From: CAZAQB01 sp964487155
GTDB taxonomy: Bacteria > Pseudomonadota > Gammaproteobacteria > Nitrococcales > Nitrococcaceae
NCBI GenBank assembly: GCA_964487155.1
Contig: CAZAQB010000038.1
Coordinates: 1 to 25,072, forward strand
Length of the DNA stretch: 25,072 nucleotides
Reading direction: 5' to 3'
Part shown: positions 16,819 through 23,995 of the stretch, in pieces
Layout of the letters: the number at the start of each line of letters is the position of its first letter
Position numbering within the stretch: the first letter of the stretch is position 1
The notes under the pieces: generated by a model
What the model was told of the DNA's origin: nothing
Seen by the model: the letters and a program-made list of their open reading frames with translations, nothing else
The model's database searches: none
Made by a program: the position numbers and the translations under genes

Positions 16819-18240
16819 TCAGTAGCGGTAGTGCTCCGGCTTGTAGGGACCCGCGGCGGGCACCCCCAGGTAGTCCACCTGGTCGGGGCGCAGCCGGGTC
16901 AGGCGGGCCCCGATGCGTTCCAGGTGCAGCCGGGCCACCTCTTCATCCAGGTGCTTGGGCAGCACGTAGACCTGGTTGCCGTAGCCGCCGTCGTTGCCGA
17001 ACAGCTCCATCTGCGCCAGCACCTGGTTGGTGAAGCTGTTGGACATGACGAAGCTGGGATGGCCGGTGGCGCAGCCCAGGTTCACCAGCCGGCCCTCGGC
17101 CAGCAGGATGATGCGCTTGCCCTCCGGGAAGATCACGTGGTCCACCTGGGGCTTGATGTTCTCCCAGCGCAGGTCGCGCAGGCCGGCCACGTCGATCTCA
17201 TTGTCGAAGTGGCCGATGTTGCAGACGATGGCCTGGTTCTTCATGCGCTCCATGTGGCCACGGCCGATGACGTGGTAGTTGCCGGTGGCGGTGACGAAGA
17301 TGTCCGCCTGCTCCACCACGCCGGCCTCCTCCAGATCCACCACCCGGTAGCCCTCCATGGCCGCCTGCAGGGCGCAGATCGGGTCGATCTCGGTGACCCA
17401 CACGGTGGCTCCGAGCCCGCGCAGGGACTGGGCGCAGCCCTTGCCCACGTCGCCGTAGCCGGCAACGATGGCGATCTTGCCGGCGATCATGACGTCGGTG
17501 GCCCGCTTGATCCCGTCCACCAGCGACTCGCGGCAGCCGTACAGGTTGTCGAACTTGGACTTGGTCACCGAGTCGTTGACGTTGATGGCCGGGAACGGCA
17601 GCGAACCGGCCTTCTGCATCTGGTAGAGGCGGGAGACGCCGGTGGTGGTCTCCTCGGTGACGCCGCGGATGGATTCCAGCACCTTGCGGTAGAAGCCGGG
17701 CTGGCGTTGCAGCCGGTCGCGGATGGCGGCGAACAGGGCCCGCTCCTCGTCGCTGCCGGGGTTATCCAGCACGGAGGCATCCTGCTCGGCGCGGGCCCCG
17801 AGAGTCACCGCCAGGGTGGCGTCGCCGCCGTCGTCCAGGATCATGTTGGGGGTGGCGCCGTCGGCCCACTCCAGAATGCAGTGGGTGTACTCCCAGTATT
17901 CGTCCAGGGTCTCGCCCTTGTAGGCGAACACCGGCACGCCGCTGGCGGCGATGGCTGCGGCGGCATGGTCCTGGGTGGAGTAGATGTTGCACGACGCCCA
18001 GCGCACCTCGGCCCCCAGGGCGGTGAGGGTCTCGATCAGTACCGCCGTCTGGATGGTCATGTGCAGGCTGCCGGCAATGCGCGCCCCTTTCAGGGGTTGC
18101 TCCGGGCCGTACTTGGCCCGCAGGGCCATCAGGCCGGGCATTTCGGTCTCGGCGATGGCGATCTCCTTGCGGCCCCAGTCCGCCAGGGACAGGTCGGCCA
18201 CGTGGAAGTCGCGGGTGTCGGAATCGACCACTGCGTTCAT
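16819..18240 (-). CDS. ahcY: S-adenosylhomocysteine hydrolase
   Basis: Hydrolyses S-adenosylhomocysteine reversibly to adenosine and homocysteine, relieving product inhibition of methyltransferases. The protein has 473 residues, the length of the proteobacterial form with the insertion absent from animal enzymes. Visible signatures are SLHMTIQTAVLIETLTALGAEVRWASCNIYSTQDHAAAAI, DDGGDATL, the VTKSKFDNLYGCRESL segment, the NAD-binding loop GYGDVGKG at 261-268 and the C-terminal PYKPEHYRY. ATG 18240 has GAGGAG 6 nt upstream. An SAH riboswitch precedes it. Its place after gsmt, sdmt and metK suggests that it disposes of the three SAH molecules made per betaine. Confidence 0.98.
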   Translation of the reverse strand: MNAVVDSDTRDFHVADLSLADWGRKEIAIAETEMPGLMALRAKYGPEQPLKGARIAGSLHMTIQTAVLIETLTALGAEVRWASCNIYSTQDHAAAAIAASGVPVFAYKGETLDEYWEYTHCILEWADGATPNMILDDGGDATLAVTLGARAEQDASVLDNPGSDEERALFAAIRDRLQRQPGFYRKVLESIRGVTEETTTGVSRLYQMQKAGSLPFPAINVNDSVTKSKFDNLYGCRESLVDGIKRATDVMIAGKIAIVAGYGDVGKGCAQSLRGLGATVWVTEIDPICALQAAMEGYRVVDLEEAGVVEQADIFVTATGNYHVIGRGHMERMKNQAIVCNIGHFDNEIDVAGLRDLRWENIKPQVDHVIFPEGKRIILLAEGRLVNLGCATGHPSFVMSNSFTNQVLAQMELFGNDGGYGNQVYVLPKHLDEEVARLHLERIGARLTRLRPDQVDYLGVPAAGPYKPEHYRY

Positions 18241-18262
18241 TGCTTGCTCCTCAGTGCTTGGG

Positions 18263-18333
18263 GAGCGCCGTTTGCTTGAATGGTCCGCGGATCCCGAGCC
18301 TGGCCGGCGATGCCGGTTGCAGCGCTCCTCGGG
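18263..18333 (-). promoter_or_regulatory. SAH riboswitch upstream of ahcY
   Basis: On the minus strand the 71 nt fold as the known SAH riboswitch. P1 pairs CCCGAG (18333-18328) with CTCGGG (18298-18293). P2 is CCGGC-ATC-GCCGG (18316-18304). An 8-bp pseudoknot pairs GAGCGCTG (18327-18320) with CGGCGCTC (18270-18263), with one G-U pair. The conserved core GAGGAGCGCTGC...CCAGGCTCGG...AACGGCGCTC is present. The class binds SAH and turns ahcY on when SAH rises. The ribosome site (GAGGAG, 18252-18247) lies 10 nt past the pseudoknot. The element starts 12 bp after the metK stop, so it could act on read-through transcripts or on its own promoter. Confidence 0.92.
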
Positions 18334-18345
18334 GGCGGCCGGGTA

Positions 18346-19506
18346 CTACAGTCCGGCGGCGGCCTTCAGGGCCTCGGCCTTGTCGGTGCGCTCCCAGGTG
18401 AACTCCTCGTCCTCCCGGCCGAAATGCCCGTGGGCGGCGGTGCGCCGGTAGATGGGACGCACCAGATCCAGCATCTTCAGGATGCCGTAGGGGCGCAGGT
18501 CGAAGTGGCCGCGGATCAGCTCCACCAGGCGGTCCTCGGCGATGCGCCCGGTGCCGAAAGTCTCCACCGCGATGGACGTCGGTTCGGCGACGCCGATGGC
18601 GTAGGAGAGCTGCACCTCGCAGCGCGAGGCGAGCCCGGCAGCCACCACGTTCTTGGCCACGTAGCGGGCGGCGTAGGCGGCGGAGCGGTCCACCTTGGAG
18701 GGGTCCTTGCCGGAGAAGGCGCCGCCGCCGTGGCGCGCCATGCCGCCGTAGGTGTCGACGATGATCTTGCGCCCGGTGAGCCCGCAGTCGCCCATGGGCC
18801 CGCCCACCACGAACTTGCCGGTGGGGTTGATGAAGTACTTGGTGTTACCGCTCAGCCACTCCTCGGGAAACACCGGGCGGATGATCTCCTCGCGCACCGC
18901 CTCGTGGAGATCCTCCTGGGCGATCTCCGGGGAGTGCTGGGTGGAGAGCACCACGGTATCCACCGCCACCGGCCGGCCGTCCTCGTAGCGGAACGTGACC
19001 TGGCTCTTGGCATCGGGGCGCAGCCAGGGCAGCACCTTCTTGCGGCGGACTTCGGACTGGCGCATCACCAGGCGGTGGGCGTAGGTGATGGGGGCCGGCA
19101 TCAGCACGTCGGTCTCGTCGGAGGCGTAGCCGAACATCAGGCCCTGGTCGCCGGCGCCCTGCTCTTCCGGGTCGCCCCGGTCCACGCCCTGGGCGATGTC
19201 CGGAGACTGCTTGCCGATGGCGTTCAGCACCGCACAGGCGCTGCCGTCAAAGCCGGTGTCGCCGTTGTCGTAGCCCACGTCCCGTACCGTCTGGCGGGTG
19301 AGTTCTTCAAGATCCACCCAGGCGTTGGTGCTGATCTCGCCGGCGATGATCACCATGCCGGTCTTGACCAGGGTCTCGCAGGCCACGCGGGCGCTGGTGT
19401 CCTGCTCCAGGATGGCGTCCAGCACGGCGTCGGAGATCTGGTCCGCCAGCTTGTCCGGATGGCCCTCCGAAACGGACTCGGACGTAAAAAGGTAGCTCTT
19501 CGACAT
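18346..19506 (-). CDS. metK: S-adenosylmethionine synthetase
   Basis: Makes SAM from methionine and ATP in the cytoplasm. The protein has 386 residues, typical of the family. Signatures: EGHPDKLADQISDAVLD at 14-30, GAGDQGLMFGYA from 117, and the P-loop-like GGGAFSGKD at 260-268 followed by PSKVDRSAAYAARY. ATG 19506 has a GAGAGAG purine stretch upstream. It lies between sdmt and ahcY, so SAM supply is placed in the betaine cluster. A candidate promoter is present at 19564-19592. No SAM riboswitch is visible in the 99-bp leader. Confidence 0.98.
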   Translation of the reverse strand: MSKSYLFTSESVSEGHPDKLADQISDAVLDAILEQDTSARVACETLVKTGMVIIAGEISTNAWVDLEELTRQTVRDVGYDNGDTGFDGSACAVLNAIGKQSPDIAQGVDRGDPEEQGAGDQGLMFGYASDETDVLMPAPITYAHRLVMRQSEVRRKKVLPWLRPDAKSQVTFRYEDGRPVAVDTVVLSTQHSPEIAQEDLHEAVREEIIRPVFPEEWLSGNTKYFINPTGKFVVGGPMGDCGLTGRKIIVDTYGGMARHGGGAFSGKDPSKVDRSAAYAARYVAKNVVAAGLASRCEVQLSYAIGVAEPTSIAVETFGTGRIAEDRLVELIRGHFDLRPYGILKMLDLVRPIYRRTAAHGHFGREDEEFTWERTDKAEALKAAAGL

Positions 19507-19563
19507 GTATTCGCTCTCTCGGTGAATCGGATGCGGCGGACCGGCCCCTGGTACAGGCGCGGT

Positions 19564-19592
19564 ATTCTACAAGGCCTTGGCGCCCGTGTCCG
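19564..19592 (-). promoter_or_regulatory. Candidate sigma-70 promoter for metK
   Basis: On the minus strand CGGACA (-35, 19587-19592, four of six) and TAGAAT (-10, 19564-19569, five of six) are separated by 17 bp. This would start metK about 50 nt upstream of its ATG and let metK-ahcY be expressed independently of gsmt-sdmt. Sequence match only. Confidence 0.45.
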
Positions 19593-19605
19593 CCGCGGAT
19601 GCGGC

Positions 19606-20460
19606 TCAGGCGGCGCTCCGCTGGAACTGGAAAATACCCCAGTTGAGGTGGCCCCGCCGGCCCCCCTCGACCCAGTGCCCGAGGCCTTTCTTCATGCGCT
19701 CCAGGTAGTCGTGGCTGACCCGCAGGCCCTCCAGCTCCCGCTGGCGCTGTTCGGTGGCCCGCAGCACGGTGGCGTAATGCAGCGGCAACTGGTCGCTGTG
19801 ATCTTCGAATTCCAGCAGCTCCAGGCCGGCGTCGGCGCAGGCCTGCTGGTAGAAAACGGGAGAACCCAGGGTATCCAGCAGAATGCGCTCCAGGATGGGC
19901 TGCAGCACATCCGTCGGGCAGTCGTCGGCCTGCATCGGGTCGGTGAACACGAACTCTCCGCCGGGGCGCAGTACCCGTGCCACCTCGGCGATCACGCGGC
20001 CCCGGTCGCCGCTGTGGAGCATGGCGTCCTGGGACCAGACCACGTCGAAGCTCTCGTCGTCGAAGGGCAGCTCTTCGAAGCTGCCGTCCACCACCTCCAC
20101 CAGATGGTCCAGGCCCTGGCGCCGGTTGATGTCCCGGGCCCGCTCGTTCTCCACCTCGCTCAGGTTCAGCGCCACGCTGGGGCAGCCGAAGGTGTCCGCC
20201 AGGAACCGCACCGAGCCGGCGTAGCCGGCGCCGATGTCCAGCACCCGGCACTCGGGGGTGAGGGTGGTGGCCAGCCGCTGGGCCATGCGCGCCACCGTGC
20301 GGCGGCCGGCCTGGAAGATGTCGTCGTCTTCGGGGCCCCGGTACAGGCCGATGTGGATGTCCTCTCCGCCCCAGACGTGGAAGTAGAAGTTGTCGGCGTC
20401 GGTGCTGTTGTAGTAGCCGCGGGCGGTTTCCACAGCCCGCGAGTAGCTTTGCTGGCTCAT
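19606..20460 (-). CDS. sdmt: Sarcosine/dimethylglycine N-methyltransferase (betaine synthesis)
   Basis: Catalyses the last methylations (sarcosine to dimethylglycine to glycine betaine) with SAM, giving a compatible solute. The 284-residue protein strongly resembles the Halorhodospira/Ectothiorhodospira enzyme: ARGYYNSTDADNFYFHVWGGEDIHIGLY near the start, SAM motif I VLDIGAGYAGS at 73-83, VVWSQDAMLHSGDRGRV, GGEFVFTDPMQADDCP, and the C-terminal YLERMKKGLGHWVEGGRRGHLNWGIFQF. ATG 20460 lies two bases after the gsmt stop, with GGAG 8 nt upstream inside gsmt, so the two are coupled. Eight upstream in-frame residues are rejected as start. Confidence 0.95.
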   Translation of the reverse strand: MSQQSYSRAVETARGYYNSTDADNFYFHVWGGEDIHIGLYRGPEDDDIFQAGRRTVARMAQRLATTLTPECRVLDIGAGYAGSVRFLADTFGCPSVALNLSEVENERARDINRRQGLDHLVEVVDGSFEELPFDDESFDVVWSQDAMLHSGDRGRVIAEVARVLRPGGEFVFTDPMQADDCPTDVLQPILERILLDTLGSPVFYQQACADAGLELLEFEDHSDQLPLHYATVLRATEQRQRELEGLRVSHDYLERMKKGLGHWVEGGRRGHLNWGIFQFQRSAA

Positions 20461-20462
20461 GG

Positions 20463-21269
20463 TCAGTGCTCCGGCTGGTAGCATTTCTCGGCTACGTGGA
20501 TGAAGAAGTCCGGCTCCTCGTCCCGGTAGGTCTCCTGGAAGTCGCCGTAGGTCTCCACCCGCTGGAAGCCCACTTCGTGCATCAGCCGCCGCGTGTAGTC
20601 CTTGCGCAGGGGGAACATGTTGAGGTGGTAGAAGGAGCCGTCCGGGAACTGGTAGCGGAACCGGGCCAGGCCCTCGTCCACGTGCTCGGGCTCGGCGGAG
20701 ATATTGCGCCCGCAGTAGTAGTAGGTGTGCTTGCTGGCGTAACGGCCATCCAGGATGGCGTCGTAGTTGCGCTGGTCCAGGATCAGCAGGCCGTCGTGGC
20801 GCAGGCAGGCATAGAACTCAGCAAGCGCCTTGCGCCGGTCGCGCTCCGTGAACAGGTGAGTGAACGAGTTGCCCAGGCAGATCACGGCGTCGAATTCGCC
20901 GTGCACGTCGCGGTTGAGGTAGCGCCAGTCGGCGAGCACGGTGCGCAGGATATGGCCGCGCGCCCGGCCGTTCTCGAAGGCCCGCGCCAGCATCTCGGCA
21001 CTGCCGTCGGCGCTCACCAGGTCGAAGCCCGCCTCCAGCAGCCGCACCGAGTGGAAGCCGGTGCCGGTGGCCACGTCCAACACCCGTCTGGCGCCACGCT
21101 GGCGCAGCACGTCGATGAAGAACTGCCCCTCACTCTCGGCTCGGCGCTCCCAGTTGATGAGCTCGTCCCACTTGTCGACGAAGGTCTTGATGTACTCCTT
21201 GCGGTAATGGCCGGTATCGCGGACGCCGATGGGATCGGCACCGAACTGCTGTTCCGCGGCTGTGTCCAT
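20463..21269 (-). CDS. gsmt: Glycine/sarcosine N-methyltransferase (betaine synthesis)
   Basis: Catalyses SAM-dependent methylation of glycine to sarcosine and on to dimethylglycine, the first steps of betaine synthesis from glycine in halophiles. With ATG 21269 it has 268 residues, as I recall for the Ectothiorhodospira/Halorhodospira enzyme. Shared blocks include QFGADPIGVRDTGHY, VDKWDELINW, motif I LDVATGTGFHS at 64-74, SADGSAEMLARAFENGR, ICLGNSFTHLF, DQRNYDAILDGRY and NMFPLRKDYTRRLMHEVGFQ. The ATG follows GGGAGGG at 9 nt; a GTG two codons earlier is possible but too close to that site. A long hairpin-rich leader precedes it. Confidence 0.96.
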   Translation of the reverse strand: MDTAAEQQFGADPIGVRDTGHYRKEYIKTFVDKWDELINWERRAESEGQFFIDVLRQRGARRVLDVATGTGFHSVRLLEAGFDLVSADGSAEMLARAFENGRARGHILRTVLADWRYLNRDVHGEFDAVICLGNSFTHLFTERDRRKALAEFYACLRHDGLLILDQRNYDAILDGRYASKHTYYYCGRNISAEPEHVDEGLARFRYQFPDGSFYHLNMFPLRKDYTRRLMHEVGFQRVETYGDFQETYRDEEPDFFIHVAEKCYQPEH

Positions 21270-21275
21270 GGACAC

Positions 21276-21480
21276 ACCCTCCCTTTCGTGGGCGCCACGG
21301 GACCGCGTGGACGGCTCGCACCGTTGAGACTGGCCGATTTGTGACGGCTGGTTGCTGCTCTGGAGGGCGGGGTGGTTGCGGTCCCTGCAGCGCGATGGTC
21401 ACTGCGGTGTACCGCCTGGCGGCGGCAGGTCCGCCCTCCGGCGACCCGTGGGGTCTGTGCTGCGCTGCCACATAGGCAGG
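21276..21480 (-). promoter_or_regulatory. Hairpin-rich 5' leader of gsmt (putative regulatory RNA)
   Basis: About 205 bp without a gene. On the minus strand it holds successive short perfect stems: CTGCC-TATGT-GGCAG (21479-21465), GACCC-CAC-GGGTC (21455-21443), GGCGG-ACCTG-CCGCC (21435-21421) which overlaps competing CCGCC-A-GGCGG and GCGGT-AC-ACCGC pairings, ACGG(T)-GCGA-(G)CCGT with a GNRA tetraloop (21324-21311), and CGTGG-CGC-CCACG (21299-21287) just before the ribosome site. I recognise no known riboswitch class in it. In GC-rich DNA five-base stems arise often by chance, so function is a hypothesis. Confidence 0.35.
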
Positions 21481-21552
21481 AGACGCTTACCTTAGTGGCT
21501 TGGGCGCCGGATTGCCAGCCCTGGTTCACGCCCCGGCCACATCGAGCCGTAT

Positions 21553-21570
21553 CATAAGCTCAAGCTAATG
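21553..21570. promoter_or_regulatory. Near-perfect 18-bp palindrome, candidate CbbR-type operator
   Basis: CATAAGCTCAAGCTAATG has arms matching at seven of eight positions around CA. It contains TAA-N8-TAA on this strand and TTA-N8-TTA on the other, fitting the TNA-N7/8-TNA pattern described for CbbR (LysR family). It lies in the AT-rich part of the region between divergent gsmt and glpX, and overlaps a minus-strand TATGAT (-10-like, 21551-21556). The regulator is not in the window. Apart from this and the leader, 21481-21683 holds no gene I can support. Confidence 0.4.
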
Positions 21571-21683
21571 CGGCCTGAGTAAATATGCAATTTCTCCTTA
21601 TCCAAGCGCCCTGTCATGCTCGGAATCGTTGACCACCAGCAGGTGCCGCACACCAGCCGCGCCGGAGGTGGAGGAGGAGATCG

Positions 21684-22646
21684 ATGCACGGAGTTGACGA
21701 GACCGTCGGTGCCCTTGAGGGGCTGGCCGGCTCCCTGCTGGGCGTCACCGAGGCGGCCGCGGTGGCGGCTGCGGCGTGGGTGGGGCGTGGCCAGGGCGAG
21801 CAGGCCGATGCCGCTGCCGTGGCGGCCATGCGCCGCGCCTTTGCCGGCTTGCCGCTGCAGGCCACGGTGGTGATCGGCGAAGGTGAGAAAGACGCTGCCC
21901 CCATGCTTTACAACGGCGAGCGCCTCGGGCGCGGCGGCCCGGAGCTCGAACTCGCGGTCGACCCGGTGGAGGGCACCGCCCTGGTCGCGGCCGGCATGCC
22001 GGGCGGGGTCAGCGTTCTCGCCGCCGCGCCGCCGGGCAGCCTGATGCGCCCGGGGCCATCTTTCTACATGGATAAGCTGGTGGTGCCGCCGGCTGCGGCC
22101 GATGCCGTGGACCCGGCGGCACCGCTGTCCGAACAGCTGGCGCAGCTGGGCGCTGCCCTGGACCGGCCGGTCGCCGACCTGCGCGTGTTTGTGCTCGACA
22201 AGCCGCGCCACCAGCAGCTTGTCGCCGGGATCCGGGCGGCCGGGGCGCGGGCCTGCCTGGCGCCTGCCGGCGATGTGCTCGGTGGGCTGATGGCTGCGCT
22301 CGGCGAGCGCGTCGACGCGCTGATGGGCGTTGGCGGCACCCCCGAAGGCATCATCACCGCCTGTATGGCGCGGGCCCTGGGGGCCGGCATGTGGGCCTCG
22401 CTGGCACCGCAGAGCGAGGACGAGGCGCGCCGTCTCGCCGAGGTAGACCTGGGCGGCGGCTGGATGGGACGCGAGGCGCTCGCCGGCCGGGGCGAGGTGC
22501 TGGCCGTGGTCACCGGCATTACCGGTTGCGCCCTGGTCGGCGGTGTCGAGGCTGGCGCTGGCGGCGCTCTTGAGCTGGATTCGCTGGTGATCGGCGGTGG
22601 TGCGCGGCTGCGCCGGGTGCGCAGCCGCCTGGCAGGCACGGCCTGA
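21684..22646 (+). CDS. glpX: Class II fructose-1,6-bisphosphatase (GlpX type), likely FBPase/SBPase
   Basis: Dephosphorylates fructose-1,6-bisphosphate and, in many autotrophs, sedoheptulose-1,7-bisphosphate; in this context it probably serves the Calvin cycle. The protein has 320 residues. The metal and substrate motifs VVIGEGEKDAAPMLYNGERLG (GEGEKD at 65-70) and VDPVEGT at 92-98 are present, followed by SFYMDKLVV, GDVLGGLMAAL and GVGGTPEGIITACMARALG. One departure: the usual GRGDK-x-x-AD block reads GRGQGEQAD (34-42), so the Asp-Lys pair is lost while the metal Asp42 remains. ATG 21684 has GGAGGAGA 5 nt upstream. First gene of the glpX-fba-prk set. Confidence 0.92.
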   Translation: MHGVDETVGALEGLAGSLLGVTEAAAVAAAAWVGRGQGEQADAAAVAAMRRAFAGLPLQATVVIGEGEKDAAPMLYNGERLGRGGPELELAVDPVEGTALVAAGMPGGVSVLAAAPPGSLMRPGPSFYMDKLVVPPAAADAVDPAAPLSEQLAQLGAALDRPVADLRVFVLDKPRHQQLVAGIRAAGARACLAPAGDVLGGLMAALGERVDALMGVGGTPEGIITACMARALGAGMWASLAPQSEDEARRLAEVDLGGGWMGREALAGRGEVLAVVTGITGCALVGGVEAGAGGALELDSLVIGGGARLRRVRSRLAGTA

Positions 22647-22689
22647 ACCGGCCCGGCCGAACCAATAGGAACCGATGGAGGAGAGTCTG

Positions 22690-23739
22690 ATGGTCGAAGT
22701 CCGCTATATCCCCACGCGCTGGCGCGAGCTGGCCGACACCGTGGCCGAGCTTGCCGCGCCAGGCAAGGGCATCGTTGCGCTGGACGAGAGCAACGCCACC
22801 TGCACCAAGCGCTTCGAGGCCGTGGGGGCCGAATCCACCCCCGAGACCCGGCGCCAGTACCGCTGCCTGCTGCTGGGCGCGCCGGGCATCGCCGAGCACA
22901 TCAGCGGCGCCATTCTCTACGACGAGACCCTGCGCCAGGCCGACGACCAGGGCACGCCCCTGCCGGAGATGATGTCCCGCGCCGGGATTGTGCCGGGCAT
23001 CAAGGTGGACACCGGCGCCAAGCCCCTGGCCGGGGCGCCCGGCGAGCAGGTGACCGAGGGCCTGGACGGCCTGCGCGAGCGCCTGCAGGAATACCGTGAG
23101 CTGGGCGCGCGCTTCGCCAAGTGGCGGGCGGTGATCCGCATCGGCGAGGGCATGCCCAGCCGCCAGTGCCTGAACGCCAATACCCATGCCCTGGCCCGCT
23201 ACTCGGCGCTCTGCCAGGAGGCCGGGCTGGTGCCTATCGTCGAGCCGGAAGTACTGCTGGAGGGCGACCACGACCTGGACCGCTGCGAGCAGGCCACCGA
23301 GGAAGTGCTGCGCGCGTTGTTCCAGCAGCTCTGGGAGCAGAACGTGCTGCTGGAGGGCGCCATCCTCAAGTCATCCATGGTGGTGCCCGGCAAGGACTCC
23401 GGCCAGCAGGTGGCGCCGGAGACCGTGGCCGACCGCACCGTGGTCACGCTGCTGCGCAGCGTACCGGCGGCCCTGGGCGCGGTGGTGTTCCTGTCCGGCG
23501 GCCAGAGCGAGCGGCAGGCCACCATGCATCTGGATGCCATGAACCGCCGCTGGGGGAACCGGGCGCCCTGGCGTCTGACGTTCTCCTACGCCCGGGCCCT
23601 GCAGCAGCCGGCTCTGGAGATCTGGCGCGGGGATGCGGCGCGCACCGCCGAGGCGCAGCAGGCCTTTGCCGAGCGCGCGCGCCTCAACGGCCTGGCCTCC
23701 GAGGGCTGCTACGACCCGGCCATGGACGACGCCGCTTGA
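22690..23739 (+). CDS. Fructose-bisphosphate aldolase, class I
   Basis: Condenses dihydroxyacetone phosphate with glyceraldehyde-3-phosphate (or erythrose-4-phosphate) through a Schiff base. The 349-residue protein is of the animal/plant-like class I family, not the metal-dependent class II. Equivalent catalytic residues are visible: Asp32 in ALDES, Lys40 in TCTKRF, Lys144 in FAKWRAV, Glu185 in VEPEVLLEGDHD, and the Schiff-base Lys227 in EGAILKSSMVVPGK; FLSGGQSERQAT and RLTFSYARALQQPAL follow. The C-terminus lacks the terminal Tyr of rabbit aldolase. ATG 22690 has GGAGGAG 6 nt upstream; the earlier ATG at 22675 overlaps that site and is rejected. It lies 43 bp after glpX. Confidence 0.95.
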   Translation: MVEVRYIPTRWRELADTVAELAAPGKGIVALDESNATCTKRFEAVGAESTPETRRQYRCLLLGAPGIAEHISGAILYDETLRQADDQGTPLPEMMSRAGIVPGIKVDTGAKPLAGAPGEQVTEGLDGLRERLQEYRELGARFAKWRAVIRIGEGMPSRQCLNANTHALARYSALCQEAGLVPIVEPEVLLEGDHDLDRCEQATEEVLRALFQQLWEQNVLLEGAILKSSMVVPGKDSGQQVAPETVADRTVVTLLRSVPAALGAVVFLSGGQSERQATMHLDAMNRRWGNRAPWRLTFSYARALQQPALEIWRGDAARTAEAQQAFAERARLNGLASEGCYDPAMDDAA

Positions 23740-23995
23740 GAGGGCGTTTGCCAAAGTCGAAGGCGGTGGAAGCGATCAAAGGGGTCGGGAGACTCGGCGC
23801 GGGCGCGCTGGCAACAGGTTGAGGCGGTCCCCCACGTTTCTTCGCAATGCGGGGCTGCGGGGGGCCGCCGCGGGGCGGTGCCGGAGCCCCCTGCGGAAGC
23901 GGCGCCCCGCCGGATCAGCCGAATCCCGGCGCCGCGGCCGATTTTCGCCGAACCCCCGGGTTCGGACCACTAAAGCAAACAGTTGAGGCAGTGCC
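23740..23995. other. Intergenic region fba-prk with an 8-bp inverted repeat
   Basis: A 256-bp GC-rich spacer without a supportable gene. Its clearest structure is a perfect inverted repeat, CCGAACCC-CC-GGGTTCGG at 23948-23965, ending 30 bp before the prk ATG. No T tract follows on either strand, so it is unlikely to be an intrinsic terminator. It could be an operator or an mRNA stem near the prk start. No clear promoter is seen, so whether prk is in one operon with glpX-fba is uncertain. Confidence 0.7.

Noticed and set aside
16504..18279. Long plus-strand frame opposite ahcY and rsmE
   Set aside because: Shadow of ahcY; the minus strand encodes a full, motif-complete SAH hydrolase.
19507..19605. 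SAM riboswitch upstream of metK
   Set aside because: The leader is only 99 bp and lacks the conserved cores of the SAM-I, SAM-II or SAM-SAH classes.
21276..21480. Glycine riboswitch controlling gsmt
   Set aside because: The paired aptamer signatures of that class are not visible; the stems present do not match it.
23948..23965. Intrinsic terminator between fba and prk
   Set aside because: The stem is perfect but no run of T follows on either strand.
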